The notes under the pieces were generated by a model. It worked only from the letters and a program-made list of their open reading frames with translations, was not told the origin of the DNA and made no database searches. Below are positions 30,532 through 38,502 of a DNA stretch of 64,000 bases, piece after piece (the stretch's first letter is position 1; the number at the start of each line of letters is the position of its first letter). The position numbers were made by a program, and so were the translations under genes. Origin of the DNA: Gammaproteobacteria bacterium (GTDB lineage Bacteria; Pseudomonadota; Gammaproteobacteria; Pseudomonadales; Halieaceae); assembly GCA_030428835.1 (NCBI GenBank), contig JAUIEP010000010.1:1-64000 (forward strand), written 5' to 3'.

Positions 30532-31490
30532 GGGGTGTCTCCGCCCGCTAACTGCTGAATGCACTCAATGAGTGCATCGGGTTCCTCCAGTGCGGCGCTC
30601 GACAGGCTCTTGTCGATGCGGCGGGTGAGGCCGCTCAGCACCTTGCCTGGGCCGCACTCCACCAGTGTGGTCGCGCCCATGGACTGCATCTGCTTGACGC
30701 AACGGGTCCATTGCACCGGGCTGTAAATCTGCTGCACCAGCAGTTCGCGAATCCGCGCGGGGTCCGTTTCTGCCTGTGCGTGCACATTTTGCACAACCGG
30801 TGTCGCGGGTTCTTTGATCGGGATGTCCGCAATGGCTTCGGCAAGGCGCTCACCAGCGGGTTGCATCAGGGAGGTGTGGAAAGGGGCGCTCACCGGCAGC
30901 GGCATGGCGCGCTTGGCGCCGGCGTCCTGCAAGGCTGCGATGGCCGCGTCGACCGCGGCAGTGTGCCCGGCGATCACCACCTGTCCCGGGGAGTTGAAAT
31001 TCACGGCCTGCACTACTTCACCGCGTTCGCGCGCAATTTGCTCGCAGATCGAGTTGATAGCGTCGTCGTCCAGGCCGATGATGGCGGCCATGGCACCCTC
31101 ACCGACCGGTACCGCACTCTGCATGAAACGGCCGCGCTGGCGCACCAGTTGCACGGCGTCGGCAAAATCCAGGGACCCGGCGCAGACCAGGGCCGAGAAC
31201 TCGCCCAGGCTGTGCCCCGCCATCACGCCGGGCGCAGCACCACCCGACTCCTGCCAGGCTCGCCACAGGGCCACAGAGGAACTGAGCAGCACGGGCTGCG
31301 TGGTCTCGGTCAGGTTAAGGTCTTCCTGCGGCCCGTCCTGGACCAGCGCCCACATGTCATAGCCGAGGGCGTCGCTCGCCGCGGCGAACGTGTCGCGCAC
31401 GCTCGCGAAGCGCTCGTGGGCCGCCGCCAGCATGCCGACCTTCTGGGAACCCTGGCCGGGAAATACAAATGCAATGGAATGGTCTGCCAT
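30528..31490 (-). CDS. fabD: Malonyl-CoA:ACP transacylase
   Basis: Loads malonate onto ACP; 320 residues. The N-terminal FVFPGQGSQKVGM, the nucleophile Ser94 in GHSLGEFSAL, and the downstream Arg and His of the hydrolase-fold site (RGRFMQ near 118, PVSAPFHTSLM near 200) are all present. Coupled to fabG by ATGA. Upstream is a 197-base non-coding gap to rpmF where plsX and fabH would be expected. Confidence 0.97.
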   Translation of the reverse strand: MADHSIAFVFPGQGSQKVGMLAAAHERFASVRDTFAAASDALGYDMWALVQDGPQEDLNLTETTQPVLLSSSVALWRAWQESGGAAPGVMAGHSLGEFSALVCAGSLDFADAVQLVRQRGRFMQSAVPVGEGAMAAIIGLDDDAINSICEQIARERGEVVQAVNFNSPGQVVIAGHTAAVDAAIAALQDAGAKRAMPLPVSAPFHTSLMQPAGERLAEAIADIPIKEPATPVVQNVHAQAETDPARIRELLVQQIYSPVQWTRCVKQMQSMGATTLVECGPGKVLSGLTRRIDKSLSSAALEEPDALIECIQQLAGGDTP

Positions 31491-31687
31491 AGGAATTCCT
31501 GCCTGCGGGGCCAGCGGTACTATGCGATGTTGTCGGGGAGTGGGGAGCGCGCATCGTGGATGATGCGCGCGGAACGGTCAGCGATTCGTGTTGACAGCGC
31601 TAACACCGCTGTCGAGGGGGGGCCGGGGATGTCTCTGCCGTTGCGCATGACTGTCGCCAAGTGCCGGGCCCCGGTGTGTCTGGCTGC
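31491..31687 (-). other. Non-coding gap rpmF-fabD with a strong hairpin
   Basis: No ORF with family support on either strand. A nine-base perfect hairpin (GCGCGCATC at 31547-31555 with 31562-31570) stands about 60 bases before the fabD start, with no T-run. Farther up is a small inverted repeat GTGTT-n9-AACAC (31588-31606). In E. coli plsX and fabH occupy this place; I see no remnant of either. Confidence 0.6.
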
Positions 31688-31870
31688 CTAGTCGTCGCTT
31701 CCGGTGTCGACGACTTTCCTGCCGCGGTAAAAGCCGTCGGCGCTGACGTGGTGACGACGATGGGTTTCGCCGCTGGTCTGGTCCACGGTCGTGGTCGCCC
31801 TGGACAGCCCGTCGTGGGAGCGACGCATACCCCGCCGGGAGCGAGTCTTCTTGTTCTGCTGCACTGCCAT
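31688..31870 (-). CDS. rpmF: 50S ribosomal protein L32
   Basis: Basic 60-residue ribosomal protein starting [21 protein letters not shown], the standard L32 N-terminus, and ending with [15 protein letters not shown]. It lacks the zinc cysteines of some bacterial L32 forms, as is usual in Gammaproteobacteria. A good AGGAG lies before the ATG. It follows yceD by four bases, the conserved yceD-rpmF pair. Confidence 0.97.
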   Translation of the reverse strand: MAVQQNKKTRSRRGMRRSHDGLSRATTTVDQTSGETHRRHHVSADGFYRGRKVVDTGSDD

Positions 31871-31874
31871 GGTG

Positions 31875-32411
31875 TTACTCCTGGTTGTTCTCGCCGGCCT
31901 TCAACTGGGCCAGCACCTCAAACGGGTTGGGGCGATCATCCCCCGGCTCCTCGGGAGGCGGGGTGTTAAACGCCGCGATACTCTCTCTACACGTGTCCGA
32001 ATCGTGGTAGCTGAAAGGCGGCAGCGCCAGAATCAGCTCGTCTTCCACCAGCGGCCAGAGTGCGCACACCTGGTCCTCCAGAAGGAGCGGGTCAAGGTGC
32101 CGCGGCAATGCAGCCGCCTGCGCATCGCTCAGTACCACCGCGAGCGTATTGTCACAGGCCACATGTCGGGTCATTTCCTCCAGGCAGCGCTGGCAGGTAA
32201 CCCGCACGTCGGCATCGACGACCACATGGGCGAGGTAACGATCCTCCTCGTCTTTCGAGAAGTCCAGAACCACCTCGACGCGCCCTTCGTCGCTCGCCAG
32301 GAGCGAACGAAAACGCTGTAAATCCAGTGGTTTGAGTACCCCGCTGACACGCGCACCTCGCACCGCTGCCTTGCGCACATCAAGCGTGCGCGGAAGGGGC
32401 TCGGTCAACAT
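31875..32411 (-). CDS. yceD: YceD/DUF177 23S rRNA accumulation protein
   Basis: A 178-residue acidic protein with the DUF177 pattern: [14 protein letters not shown] at the start, the C-x2-C in [14 protein letters not shown], the [16 protein letters not shown] segment and [11 protein letters not shown] at the end. Members are needed for normal 23S rRNA levels in some bacteria and plants. The start at 32411 fits the family N-terminus, but no Shine-Dalgarno sequence precedes it and a near-perfect promoter ends only eight bases upstream. The mRNA may therefore be leaderless. Confidence 0.93.
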   Translation of the reverse strand: MLTEPLPRTLDVRKAAVRGARVSGVLKPLDLQRFRSLLASDEGRVEVVLDFSKDEEDRYLAHVVVDADVRVTCQRCLEEMTRHVACDNTLAVVLSDAQAAALPRHLDPLLLEDQVCALWPLVEDELILALPPFSYHDSDTCRESIAAFNTPPPEEPGDDRPNPFEVLAQLKAGENNQE

Positions 32412-32419
32412 AGGCGCGC

Positions 32420-32448
32420 ATCATAGGGACGGTTTTTCCCTTTGTCAA
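32420..32448 (-). promoter_or_regulatory. Sigma-70 promoter of the yceD-rpmF-fab operon
   Basis: On the minus strand TTGACA (32448-32443), exactly consensus, then 17 bases, then TATGAT (32425-32420), five of six matches. Transcription should start at about 32413, two bases before the yceD ATG. Confidence 0.82.
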
Positions 32449-32503
32449 AAAAATCTTTAGAATACAAGTAGTTCTAACAGCCCGCGCTATTCACCCTGAT
32501 TCC

Positions 32504-33082
32504 ATGGACATCATCCTGGCCTCCACCTCGCCCTACCGGCGCGCCCTGCTTGGGCGACTGCTTCCGCGCTTCGCCTGCGAGGCACCCGATGTCGATGAAA
32601 CGCCCCTGCCCGGTGAAGGCCCCGGCGCACTGGCGGGACGTCTCGCGCGCGCCAAGGCGGCGTCGGTTGCACACCGTTACCCGCAGGCACTGGTCATCGG
32701 CAGCGACCAGGTGGCCTCCCTGGCCGGTGAGATCAGGGGCAAGCCCGGCTCGGTGGCGGCCGCGACGGCGCAATTGCGCGCCAGCTCCGGCCAGCGTGTC
32801 TCGTTTCACACCGGGGTGGCGGTAGTCGCGCCCGGCATAGCCTTGTGCCACGTGGAGCCATTCCACGCCCATTTCCGTAACCTCTCGGCGGCCGAGATCG
32901 ATGGTTACATCGGCCGGGAGCCGGCCCTGGATTGCGCCGGCAGCTTCAAGGTCGAGGGCCTGGGGATCGCGCTGTTCCGGCGCCTGGAAGGGGACGACCC
33001 GACCGCCCTGCAGGGACTGCCGCTGATCGCGCTGGCAGGCCTGCTGCGCGATGCCGGGTTTGATGTTTTGAATATCAATTAG
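32504..33082 (+). CDS. Maf-family nucleotide pyrophosphatase (YceF type)
   Basis: A 192-residue Maf protein, the house-cleaning pyrophosphatase family; the YceF branch prefers m7GTP. LASTSPYRRALLGRL opens the fold, VDETP is the second motif, LVIGSDQVA the catalytic aspartate segment, and GKPGS and SFKVEGLG complete the active site. Its place between yceD and rluC is the E. coli yceF position and supports that branch. Divergent from yceD. Its stop overlaps the rluC stop by four bases. Confidence 0.92.
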   Translation: MDIILASTSPYRRALLGRLLPRFACEAPDVDETPLPGEGPGALAGRLARAKAASVAHRYPQALVIGSDQVASLAGEIRGKPGSVAAATAQLRASSGQRVSFHTGVAVVAPGIALCHVEPFHAHFRNLSAAEIDGYIGREPALDCAGSFKVEGLGIALFRRLEGDDPTALQGLPLIALAGLLRDAGFDVLNIN

Positions 33083-34035
33083 TTACGTAAACTTTCTAAG
33101 ATACTTTCTAGGTCGTGGTCCAGGTCCGCCTGCAACGCCAGGGGCGGTTCGTCCGGTAAGGTGAAATTGAGCTTCCAGGCGTGCAGGAACAGGCGCTGCA
33201 GGCCGAGGTCGCGCGTGCGCGCCGCGGAGCGCTCGCTGCCGTATTTGTCATCCCCCAGCAACGGGAACCCCGCGTGCCGGGCATGCACCCTGATCTGGTG
33301 CGTACGGCCGGTGATCGGCACCGCCTCGATCAGCGTGGCGCCGGTGAGGCGCTCCAGTACATTGAACTGGGTGACGGCGTGGCGCCCTTCCCGCCCTACC
33401 CGAACCATGCGCTCGCCCGACTGCAGCATGTTTTTCTCCAGCGGCGCCTCGACCGTCTTCAGCGCCGCGGGCCAGTGCCCCGCCACGAGGGCCAGGTAAC
33501 GCTTGTCCACGTGTTTCTCGCGCAACTGCCGGTGCAGTTCGCGCAGTACCGCCGGCCGCTTCGCGACCAGGATGAGGCCCGAGGTGTCCCGGTCCAGCCG
33601 GTGCACCAGTTCGAGGTAGTGTCCCTGCTGCCGCAGCTGGCGCAATCCCTCGATGAGGCCGTAGTTCAGCCCGCTGCCGCCGTGTACTGCCAGCCCGGAG
33701 GGCTTGTTCACCACCAGCAACCCGGCGTCCTCGTACACTACCCGCCCGGCAATCTCCTCGAGGCGCTGGCGCGGCACCTCCGCCGGGTCCCGGGGCGCGA
33801 GCTGGCGCAGGGGCGGAATCCGCACGACGTCGCCGGATACCAGGCGGTAATCGGCGCCCACGCGGCCCTTGTTGACCCTGACCTCGCCCTTGCGCAGGGC
33901 CCGGTAGAGGCGGGTTCGGGGTACCCCCTTCAGCTCTCGCGCGAGGAAGTTGTCGAGGCGTTGGCCCGACGCGTTTTCGTCCACGGTAACGTGACGAACA
34001 CGCGCGGCGCCGCTATTGTTTGACTCGGTAGGCAT
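33079..34035 (-). CDS. rluC: 23S rRNA pseudouridine synthase RluC
   Basis: RluA-family synthase of 318 residues that converts U955, U2504 and U2580 of 23S rRNA in E. coli. An N-terminal S4 RNA-binding domain (about 24-90, GQRLDNFLARELKGVPRTRLYRALRKGEV) precedes the catalytic domain with Asp148 in HRLDRDTSG and the ITGRTHQIRVHARHAGFPLLGD motif. The ATG at 34035 with AGGG four bases upstream is preferred over a TTG at 34047. It is divergent from rne, as in E. coli. Confidence 0.94.
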   Translation of the reverse strand: MPTESNNSGAARVRHVTVDENASGQRLDNFLARELKGVPRTRLYRALRKGEVRVNKGRVGADYRLVSGDVVRIPPLRQLAPRDPAEVPRQRLEEIAGRVVYEDAGLLVVNKPSGLAVHGGSGLNYGLIEGLRQLRQQGHYLELVHRLDRDTSGLILVAKRPAVLRELHRQLREKHVDKRYLALVAGHWPAALKTVEAPLEKNMLQSGERMVRVGREGRHAVTQFNVLERLTGATLIEAVPITGRTHQIRVHARHAGFPLLGDDKYGSERSAARTRDLGLQRLFLHAWKLNFTLPDEPPLALQADLDHDLESILESLRN

Positions 34036-34070
34036 AATCCCTATCAATCATGTCAATTTGTGTCACATAC

Positions 34071-34079
34071 TGCTATAGT
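34071..34079 (+). promoter_or_regulatory. Extended -10 promoter of rne
   Basis: TGCTATAGT is an extended -10 (TGnTATAGT, -10 hexamer 34074-34079) located between the divergent rluC start and the rne leader. No convincing -35 is needed for this class. Transcription would begin near 34086. Confidence 0.5.
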
Positions 34080-34601
34080 GCGCGCCGTGGCTGGACTTGC
34101 GGGGCCTGGACCCCAAAGGTTGAGGACCTACCACTGGCGACAGATTTGGGCGGCTCAAGACAATCGGCCGTTCCGCCAGCACAGCCACAGCGTACACGTA
34201 ACGTACATAAAACTGTCATTCCGGCGCGATGCGGGTCACCGGTAAACCAAACCCTGGCCGCGTCCACTGTAGTCGCCGAGATGACAAGGACGAGAACCGA
34301 GCAGCGAGCCCTGCCGGGATACAGAATCGGAATTTAGTACCACCAGCGGTCCCACTCCCACAACGAGCGGCGACCCTAGCAAGACGGCCCGCCCAGTTCC
34401 ATACTGCAGGGCCACCGAGTACGAAGACGGCCTCAACCGGCCGGCGGACGTAAAGATACCAACCTGCAGCGGGCAGCGTTTACGCCCGTGCCGGTTTGCA
34501 GTGAAGTTACAGCAGACCCCTGGTTGTCGCTACACCCGCATCTCGCACTCCCTCTCGATTCCGCTCCCGCGCCGGGCCTGTTCCAACAAGGCTTAGGCAC
34601 T
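34080..34601 (+). other. Long rne 5' untranslated leader
   Basis: About 520 bases without a supportable gene lie between the promoter-like element and the rne start. RNase E mRNAs in Gammaproteobacteria typically have a long 5' UTR through which the enzyme controls its own level, and this fits. The reading frame of rne is open back to 34488, but the family N-terminus begins only at 34602, so the upstream part is not coding. Confidence 0.6.
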
Positions 34602-37430
34602 ATGAAGAAAATGTTAATCAACGCGACGCAGCCAGAAGAGCTGCGCGTAGCACTGGTCGACGGGCAACGCCTGTACGACCTCGATATCGAAAACCGCACC
34701 CGCGTCCAGAAAAAGGCGAGTATCTACAAGGGCAAGATCACCCGTGTGGAACCCAGCCTTGAGGCCGCCTTCGTCGACTTCGGCGCCGAGCGGCACGGCT
34801 TCCTGCCGCTGAAAGAGATCTCCCGCGAGTACTTCTACCGCAAGTCGGGTGATTCCGAGGGCCGCCTCAAGATCAAGGATGTCGTCAAGGAAGGCACCGA
34901 GGTCATCATCCAGGTCGACAAGGAGGAGCGCGGCAACAAGGGCGCGGCCCTCACCACGTTCATCAGCCTCGCGGGCCGCTACATGGTCCTGATGCCCAAC
35001 AATCCGCGCGCCGGGGGCATCTCGCGCCGCATCGAGGGCGATGAGCGCACCGAGCTCAAGTCCGCCCTTTCCGCCCTGGATATCCCGAACGGCATGGGGG
35101 TCATCATCCGCACCGCCGGGATCGGACGTTCGGTCGAGGAACTGCAGTGGGATCTCAACTACCTGCTGCAACTGTGGGAGGCGATTTCCAGCGCGGCGGA
35201 CGAGGCCAAACCCAAGGAGTTGCTGTACCGCGAGAGCAACGTGATCATCCGTGCCGTGCGCGACTACCTGCGCGACGACATCGGCCAGGTGCTGATCGAC
35301 TCGCCGGAGGCGCACAAGCAGGCCCTGGACTTCGTCAGCCTCGTGATGCCGCAATACAAGAGCCGCATCCAGCTCTACGACGACAATATCCCCCTGTTCA
35401 ACCGCTTCCAGATCGAAAGCCAGATTGAGACGGCCTTCGAGCGCGAGGTGCGCCTGCCCTCTGGCGGCTCAATCGTCATCGACCCCACGGAGGCACTCGT
35501 CTCGATCGATATCAACTCCGCCCGCGCGACCCGCGGCGGCGATATCGAGGAAACCGCTCTCAACACCAACCTGGAGGCCGCGGACGAGATCGCCCGCCAG
35601 CTGCGCCTGCGGGACATGGGCGGCCTGGTGGTCATCGACTTCATCGATATGCTCGCGTCACGCAACCAGCGCGCCGTGGAAAACCGCATGCGCGACGCGC
35701 TCAGCATCGACCGCGCCCGCGTGCAGGTGGGGCGCATTTCGCGCTTCGGACTGCTGGAGATGTCGCGGCAACGGCTGCGCCCGTCACTGGGCGAGACCAG
35801 CGCGATTGTCTGCCCCCGGTGCACAGGCCAGGGCACTATCCGCGATACCAAGTCCCTCGCCCTCTCCATCCTGCGCCTGCTGGAGGAAGAGGCGATCAAG
35901 GAGCGCAGTGCCGAGGTACGTGGCATCGTGCCCGTGGATGTGGCCGCCTACCTGCTGAACGAAAAGCGCTCCGCCCTCACGGAAATCGAACAGGTTACCA
36001 AGGCGCGCGTACTGGTAATCCCCAACCCGAACCTGGAAACGCCCCATTTCGAGGTCCAGCGCCTGCGCGACAGCGAGGTCGAGGGTGACCAGGAAGTGAG
36101 CTACAAGGTCGATGTGGCGGTGCCGGACGCCGACGACATCAGTGATGCGCACCGGCCCCAACCGCCCCAACAGCAGGCCGCCGTGCAGGGTATCGTCAAT
36201 GCGCAGCCGCCGAAACCGGAGCCCAAGGCCGAGCCGCAGAGCGAGCCGCAACAGGCTGAAAAGCCCAGCGGTTCCGGCACTGCCGCCAATTCAGGGCAGC
36301 GACGCCGCCGGTCAGGGTCGGTGCAGCACCAGCCCCCGGGCTTTCTCGCCCGTGTCTGGGCCCTGTTCTTCGGCGCGACCCCCGCACAGGCCAAGCGCCA
36401 GCAGGCCGCGGACCGCGACGCCGCGCGCAAGAAGGCGGGGGAAAGCGACGCAACCACGAGCAAGAGTTCCGGGAACCGTTCAGGGCGCAGCCGCAACCGG
36501 CGGCGCGGTCAGGGCCAGGGCCAGGGTCAGCGTGGGCAGGACCGCCCCAGGACCCGGGAACAGGCGCAGAATCGCGAGAAGGAACCCCGGCAGGCCGAGG
36601 AACAGGAGAACCGCAGGGACTCCCGCGGCGGCCAGGAAGGACGCGGTCGCCGGCGTCGCTCCTCGGAAAATCGCGGACGCGGGCGCAAGCGCGAACGGGA
36701 GCAGGGCCAGGAGGTTGTCGAGTCGAAATCAGACGACCAACCGCTCGACAATGAGACTGCAGTCGACAGCCGGGACAAGCCCCGCAAGCGCCCGAGCGAC
36801 ATGAAGCGCAGCGAGCCGCGCCGCCGTCGCAGCCGTGGACCTCGTAGCGAGGAGGAGACGGCGGATGTCGCCACCCTGCTCGACTCACCCGCCGATAGCG
36901 CCAGTCAGCCGGAGGCCGGGACAGCGGCAAACGATGCGACCGCCGCCCCGCAGCCCGTTGCCGCGACGGCCGAGGCTGAGGCCTCCGCTCCCACAGACAC
37001 CGGAGCCGTTGCTGCAGCCGCGGTCGAGGAGGAAGCGGTCACCGCCACGGAGGCGGAAGCCGCAACCAAAGACGATCAGGTCAATGAAGAAGACTCTGCA
37101 GTAGCGCCTGTTGCCGCTACTGCAGCCGTCGCGGAGCCGGTGGAAGAGCCGGCAGAAGAGCCGGAGCCGGTGGCAGAGCCGGAGCCGAGTCCCGCCCCGA
37201 CAGCGGAACCGCCCTCAACGGCGGGTCTCGCGTCGGATGGTCGCGCCGTTAATGATCCGCGGGTCAACGCGCAGCCCGTCAGCGCGGTGGACATTACCAC
37301 CACGCACTCGCAGCTCTTCTCCGACCAGGCAGCGCCCGCAGCCCAGTCGCGCGCACGGGTAACGCCGCGTGCGGTCAACGACCCCCGTGGCCCGCTACCC
37401 GACAGGGAGGCGTCGCAAGCCACAGGTTGA
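34602..37430 (+). CDS. rne: Ribonuclease E
   Basis: Essential endoribonuclease and degradosome scaffold, 942 residues. The N-terminal half is nearly identical in layout to E. coli: [21 protein letters not shown] start, S1 domain (about 38-120), DNase I-like catalytic core with [10 protein letters not shown] and VIDFIDM carrying the metal aspartates, and the Zn-link C404-x2-C407 (CPRC). The C-terminal half is low-complexity: a hydrophobic segment [20 protein letters not shown] (about 580-600) resembling the membrane-targeting sequence, an Arg/Gly/Gln-rich RNA-binding stretch (about 620-760), then a long Ala/Glu/Pro tail. Such tails are fast-evolving scaffolds. Confidence 0.97.
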   Translation: MKKMLINATQPEELRVALVDGQRLYDLDIENRTRVQKKASIYKGKITRVEPSLEAAFVDFGAERHGFLPLKEISREYFYRKSGDSEGRLKIKDVVKEGTEVIIQVDKEERGNKGAALTTFISLAGRYMVLMPNNPRAGGISRRIEGDERTELKSALSALDIPNGMGVIIRTAGIGRSVEELQWDLNYLLQLWEAISSAADEAKPKELLYRESNVIIRAVRDYLRDDIGQVLIDSPEAHKQALDFVSLVMPQYKSRIQLYDDNIPLFNRFQIESQIETAFEREVRLPSGGSIVIDPTEALVSIDINSARATRGGDIEETALNTNLEAADEIARQLRLRDMGGLVVIDFIDMLASRNQRAVENRMRDALSIDRARVQVGRISRFGLLEMSRQRLRPSLGETSAIVCPRCTGQGTIRDTKSLALSILRLLEEEAIKERSAEVRGIVPVDVAAYLLNEKRSALTEIEQVTKARVLVIPNPNLETPHFEVQRLRDSEVEGDQEVSYKVDVAVPDADDISDAHRPQPPQQQAAVQGIVNAQPPKPEPKAEPQSEPQQAEKPSGSGTAANSGQRRRRSGSVQHQPPGFLARVWALFFGATPAQAKRQQAADRDAARKKAGESDATTSKSSGNRSGRSRNRRRGQGQGQGQRGQDRPRTREQAQNREKEPRQAEEQENRRDSRGGQEGRGRRRRSSENRGRGRKREREQGQEVVESKSDDQPLDNETAVDSRDKPRKRPSDMKRSEPRRRRSRGPRSEEETADVATLLDSPADSASQPEAGTAANDATAAPQPVAATAEAEASAPTDTGAVAAAAVEEEAVTATEAEAATKDDQVNEEDSAVAPVAATAAVAEPVEEPAEEPEPVAEPEPSPAPTAEPPSTAGLASDGRAVNDPRVNAQPVSAVDITTTHSQLFSDQAAPAAQSRARVTPRAVNDPRGPLPDREASQATG

Positions 37431-37442
37431 CGTTTGTGCAAC

Positions 37443-37468
37443 GGGGACAAGGGCCTGCCCTTGTCTCC
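37443..37468. other. Hairpin after rne overlapping the tRNA-Ser promoter
   Basis: Eleven-pair imperfect hairpin centred at 37455-37456 (GACAAGGG at 37446-37453 with CCCTTGTC at 37458-37465 as core). It has no T-run, and its right arm contains the -35 box of the tRNA-Ser promoter. Confidence 0.55.
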
Positions 37469-37488
37469 GCAATGCGGGATTGTATAAT
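37461..37488 (+). promoter_or_regulatory. Promoter of tRNA-Ser
   Basis: TTGTCT (37461-37466), 16 bases, then a perfect TATAAT (37483-37488), followed by a GC-rich discriminator, typical of stable-RNA promoters under stringent control. The predicted start is about 30 bases before the tRNA. Confidence 0.75.
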
Positions 37489-37524
37489 GCCGCTCGCTTC
37501 GTCTCGGCGAAGACAACAAGTTTT

Positions 37525-37612
37525 GGTGGGCTGGCTGAGTGGTCGAAAGCGGCGGTCTTGAAAACCGTTGACTCGAGAGGGTCCCGGGGTTCGAATCCCT
37601 GGCCCACCGCCA
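37525..37612 (+). tRNA. tRNA-Ser (anticodon TGA)
   Basis: Class II tRNA of 88 bases with encoded CCA. Acceptor GGTGGGC pairs with GCCCACC. The anticodon loop CTTGAAA gives TGA, the long variable arm ACTCGAGAGGGT is present, and the T-loop is GTTCGAATC. It reads UCN codons. Confidence 0.95.
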
Positions 37613-37615
37613 TTA

Positions 37616-37650
37616 ATGAAAAGGGGTTCCTGTCGGCGCCCCTTTTTCAT
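37616..37650 (+). terminator. tRNA-Ser terminator
   Basis: TGAAAAGGGG (37617-37626) pairs with CCCCTTTTTCA (37639-37649) around a GC-rich loop, with the T-run forming the 3' arm. It lies immediately after the tRNA. Confidence 0.85.
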
Positions 37651-37722
37651 TTATTGGGCCCTGGACACTTCACCGCCAACGATCGCGATCTGCCCTGGAT
37701 TTAACGCACTGCCTGTCCGCTC

Positions 37723-38412
37723 ATGCAAACCTACGACCCCCAACTGCCTCTCATCAACCTCCACATACAGAAAAGTGGCGGGCAGAGCTTCAGGAAAATA
37801 CTGGAGACTTGGTTCGGCGACGGCTTTCATCGCCATCACTACGACCCGCGCACGCAAGCGGTGACCGCGAAGGTCGAGAAAGTCGACGGTCGCTATCCCG
37901 CGGGCACGTGTATTCACGGGCACTTCCAGAAACGCCTGGGTTTCGGGGTACAGGAGTACTACCCGGATATCAGGCAGTTTATTACCGTACTGCGCGAGCC
38001 GCTGGACCGGCAACTCTCGCTGTATTTCTTCCAGAAGGCGCGCGTTGCCAAAGGGGTGGAGTTCCGGGCGGGCCAGCGCCTGCGCGAGGCGGCCGCCGCC
38101 AGCGTCGACGAATACCTGGAACACGCCATGCGGCGCCCGCCGTACTATCGCAACCACTTTCCCTGGCCCGTCGATGAGCACAACTACAAGGATGTCCTCG
38201 AGGAGCATTTCGTGCACATCGGGGTCACCGATGCACTGCAGGACTCTGTGCGCATATTTGCCAGGAAGCTGGGCAAGCCTGTGATCGACGTGCCCGTGAT
38301 CAATACGTCGCGGCGTGACGAGACGCCCTCGGCCCAGGTCGTCGAGAGGTTCCGCGACACGTTCCGGTTGGAGTACCTGATTTACGAATACGCGCGCGGC
38401 TTGAATAGCTAG
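37723..38412 (+). CDS. Sulfotransferase family protein
   Basis: A 229-residue cytosolic-type sulfotransferase fold. The PAPS 5'-phosphosulfate loop is HIQKSGGQSFRKIL (Lys17, Gly19-Gly20, Ser22), a variant of the usual KTGGTS. The 3'-phosphate-binding motif is FITVLREPLDRQLSLYFF (about 86-103). It resembles sulfotransferase family 2 proteins that modify carbohydrates. The acceptor is unknown. No PAPS synthesis or glycan genes are nearby. It sits between tRNA-Ser and yccA, places adjacent in E. coli, so it is likely an inserted accessory gene. Confidence 0.82.
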   Translation: MQTYDPQLPLINLHIQKSGGQSFRKILETWFGDGFHRHHYDPRTQAVTAKVEKVDGRYPAGTCIHGHFQKRLGFGVQEYYPDIRQFITVLREPLDRQLSLYFFQKARVAKGVEFRAGQRLREAAAASVDEYLEHAMRRPPYYRNHFPWPVDEHNYKDVLEEHFVHIGVTDALQDSVRIFARKLGKPVIDVPVINTSRRDETPSAQVVERFRDTFRLEYLIYEYARGLNS

Positions 38413-38502
38413 AGCGCGGATCCCCGCAGCCACGCCCACGACGATAACCTGCACTCCCGCTGCGTTTAACTGCTTATGCCGGCGCACCCTCGCACAATGT
38501 AC

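Noticed and set aside
31491-31687. Decayed plsX
   Set aside because: Translations of this interval in all frames show no PlsX-like motif.
34488-34601. N-terminal extension of RNase E
   Set aside because: The family N-terminus [21 protein letters not shown] begins at 34602 and the upstream frame has no conserved sequence.
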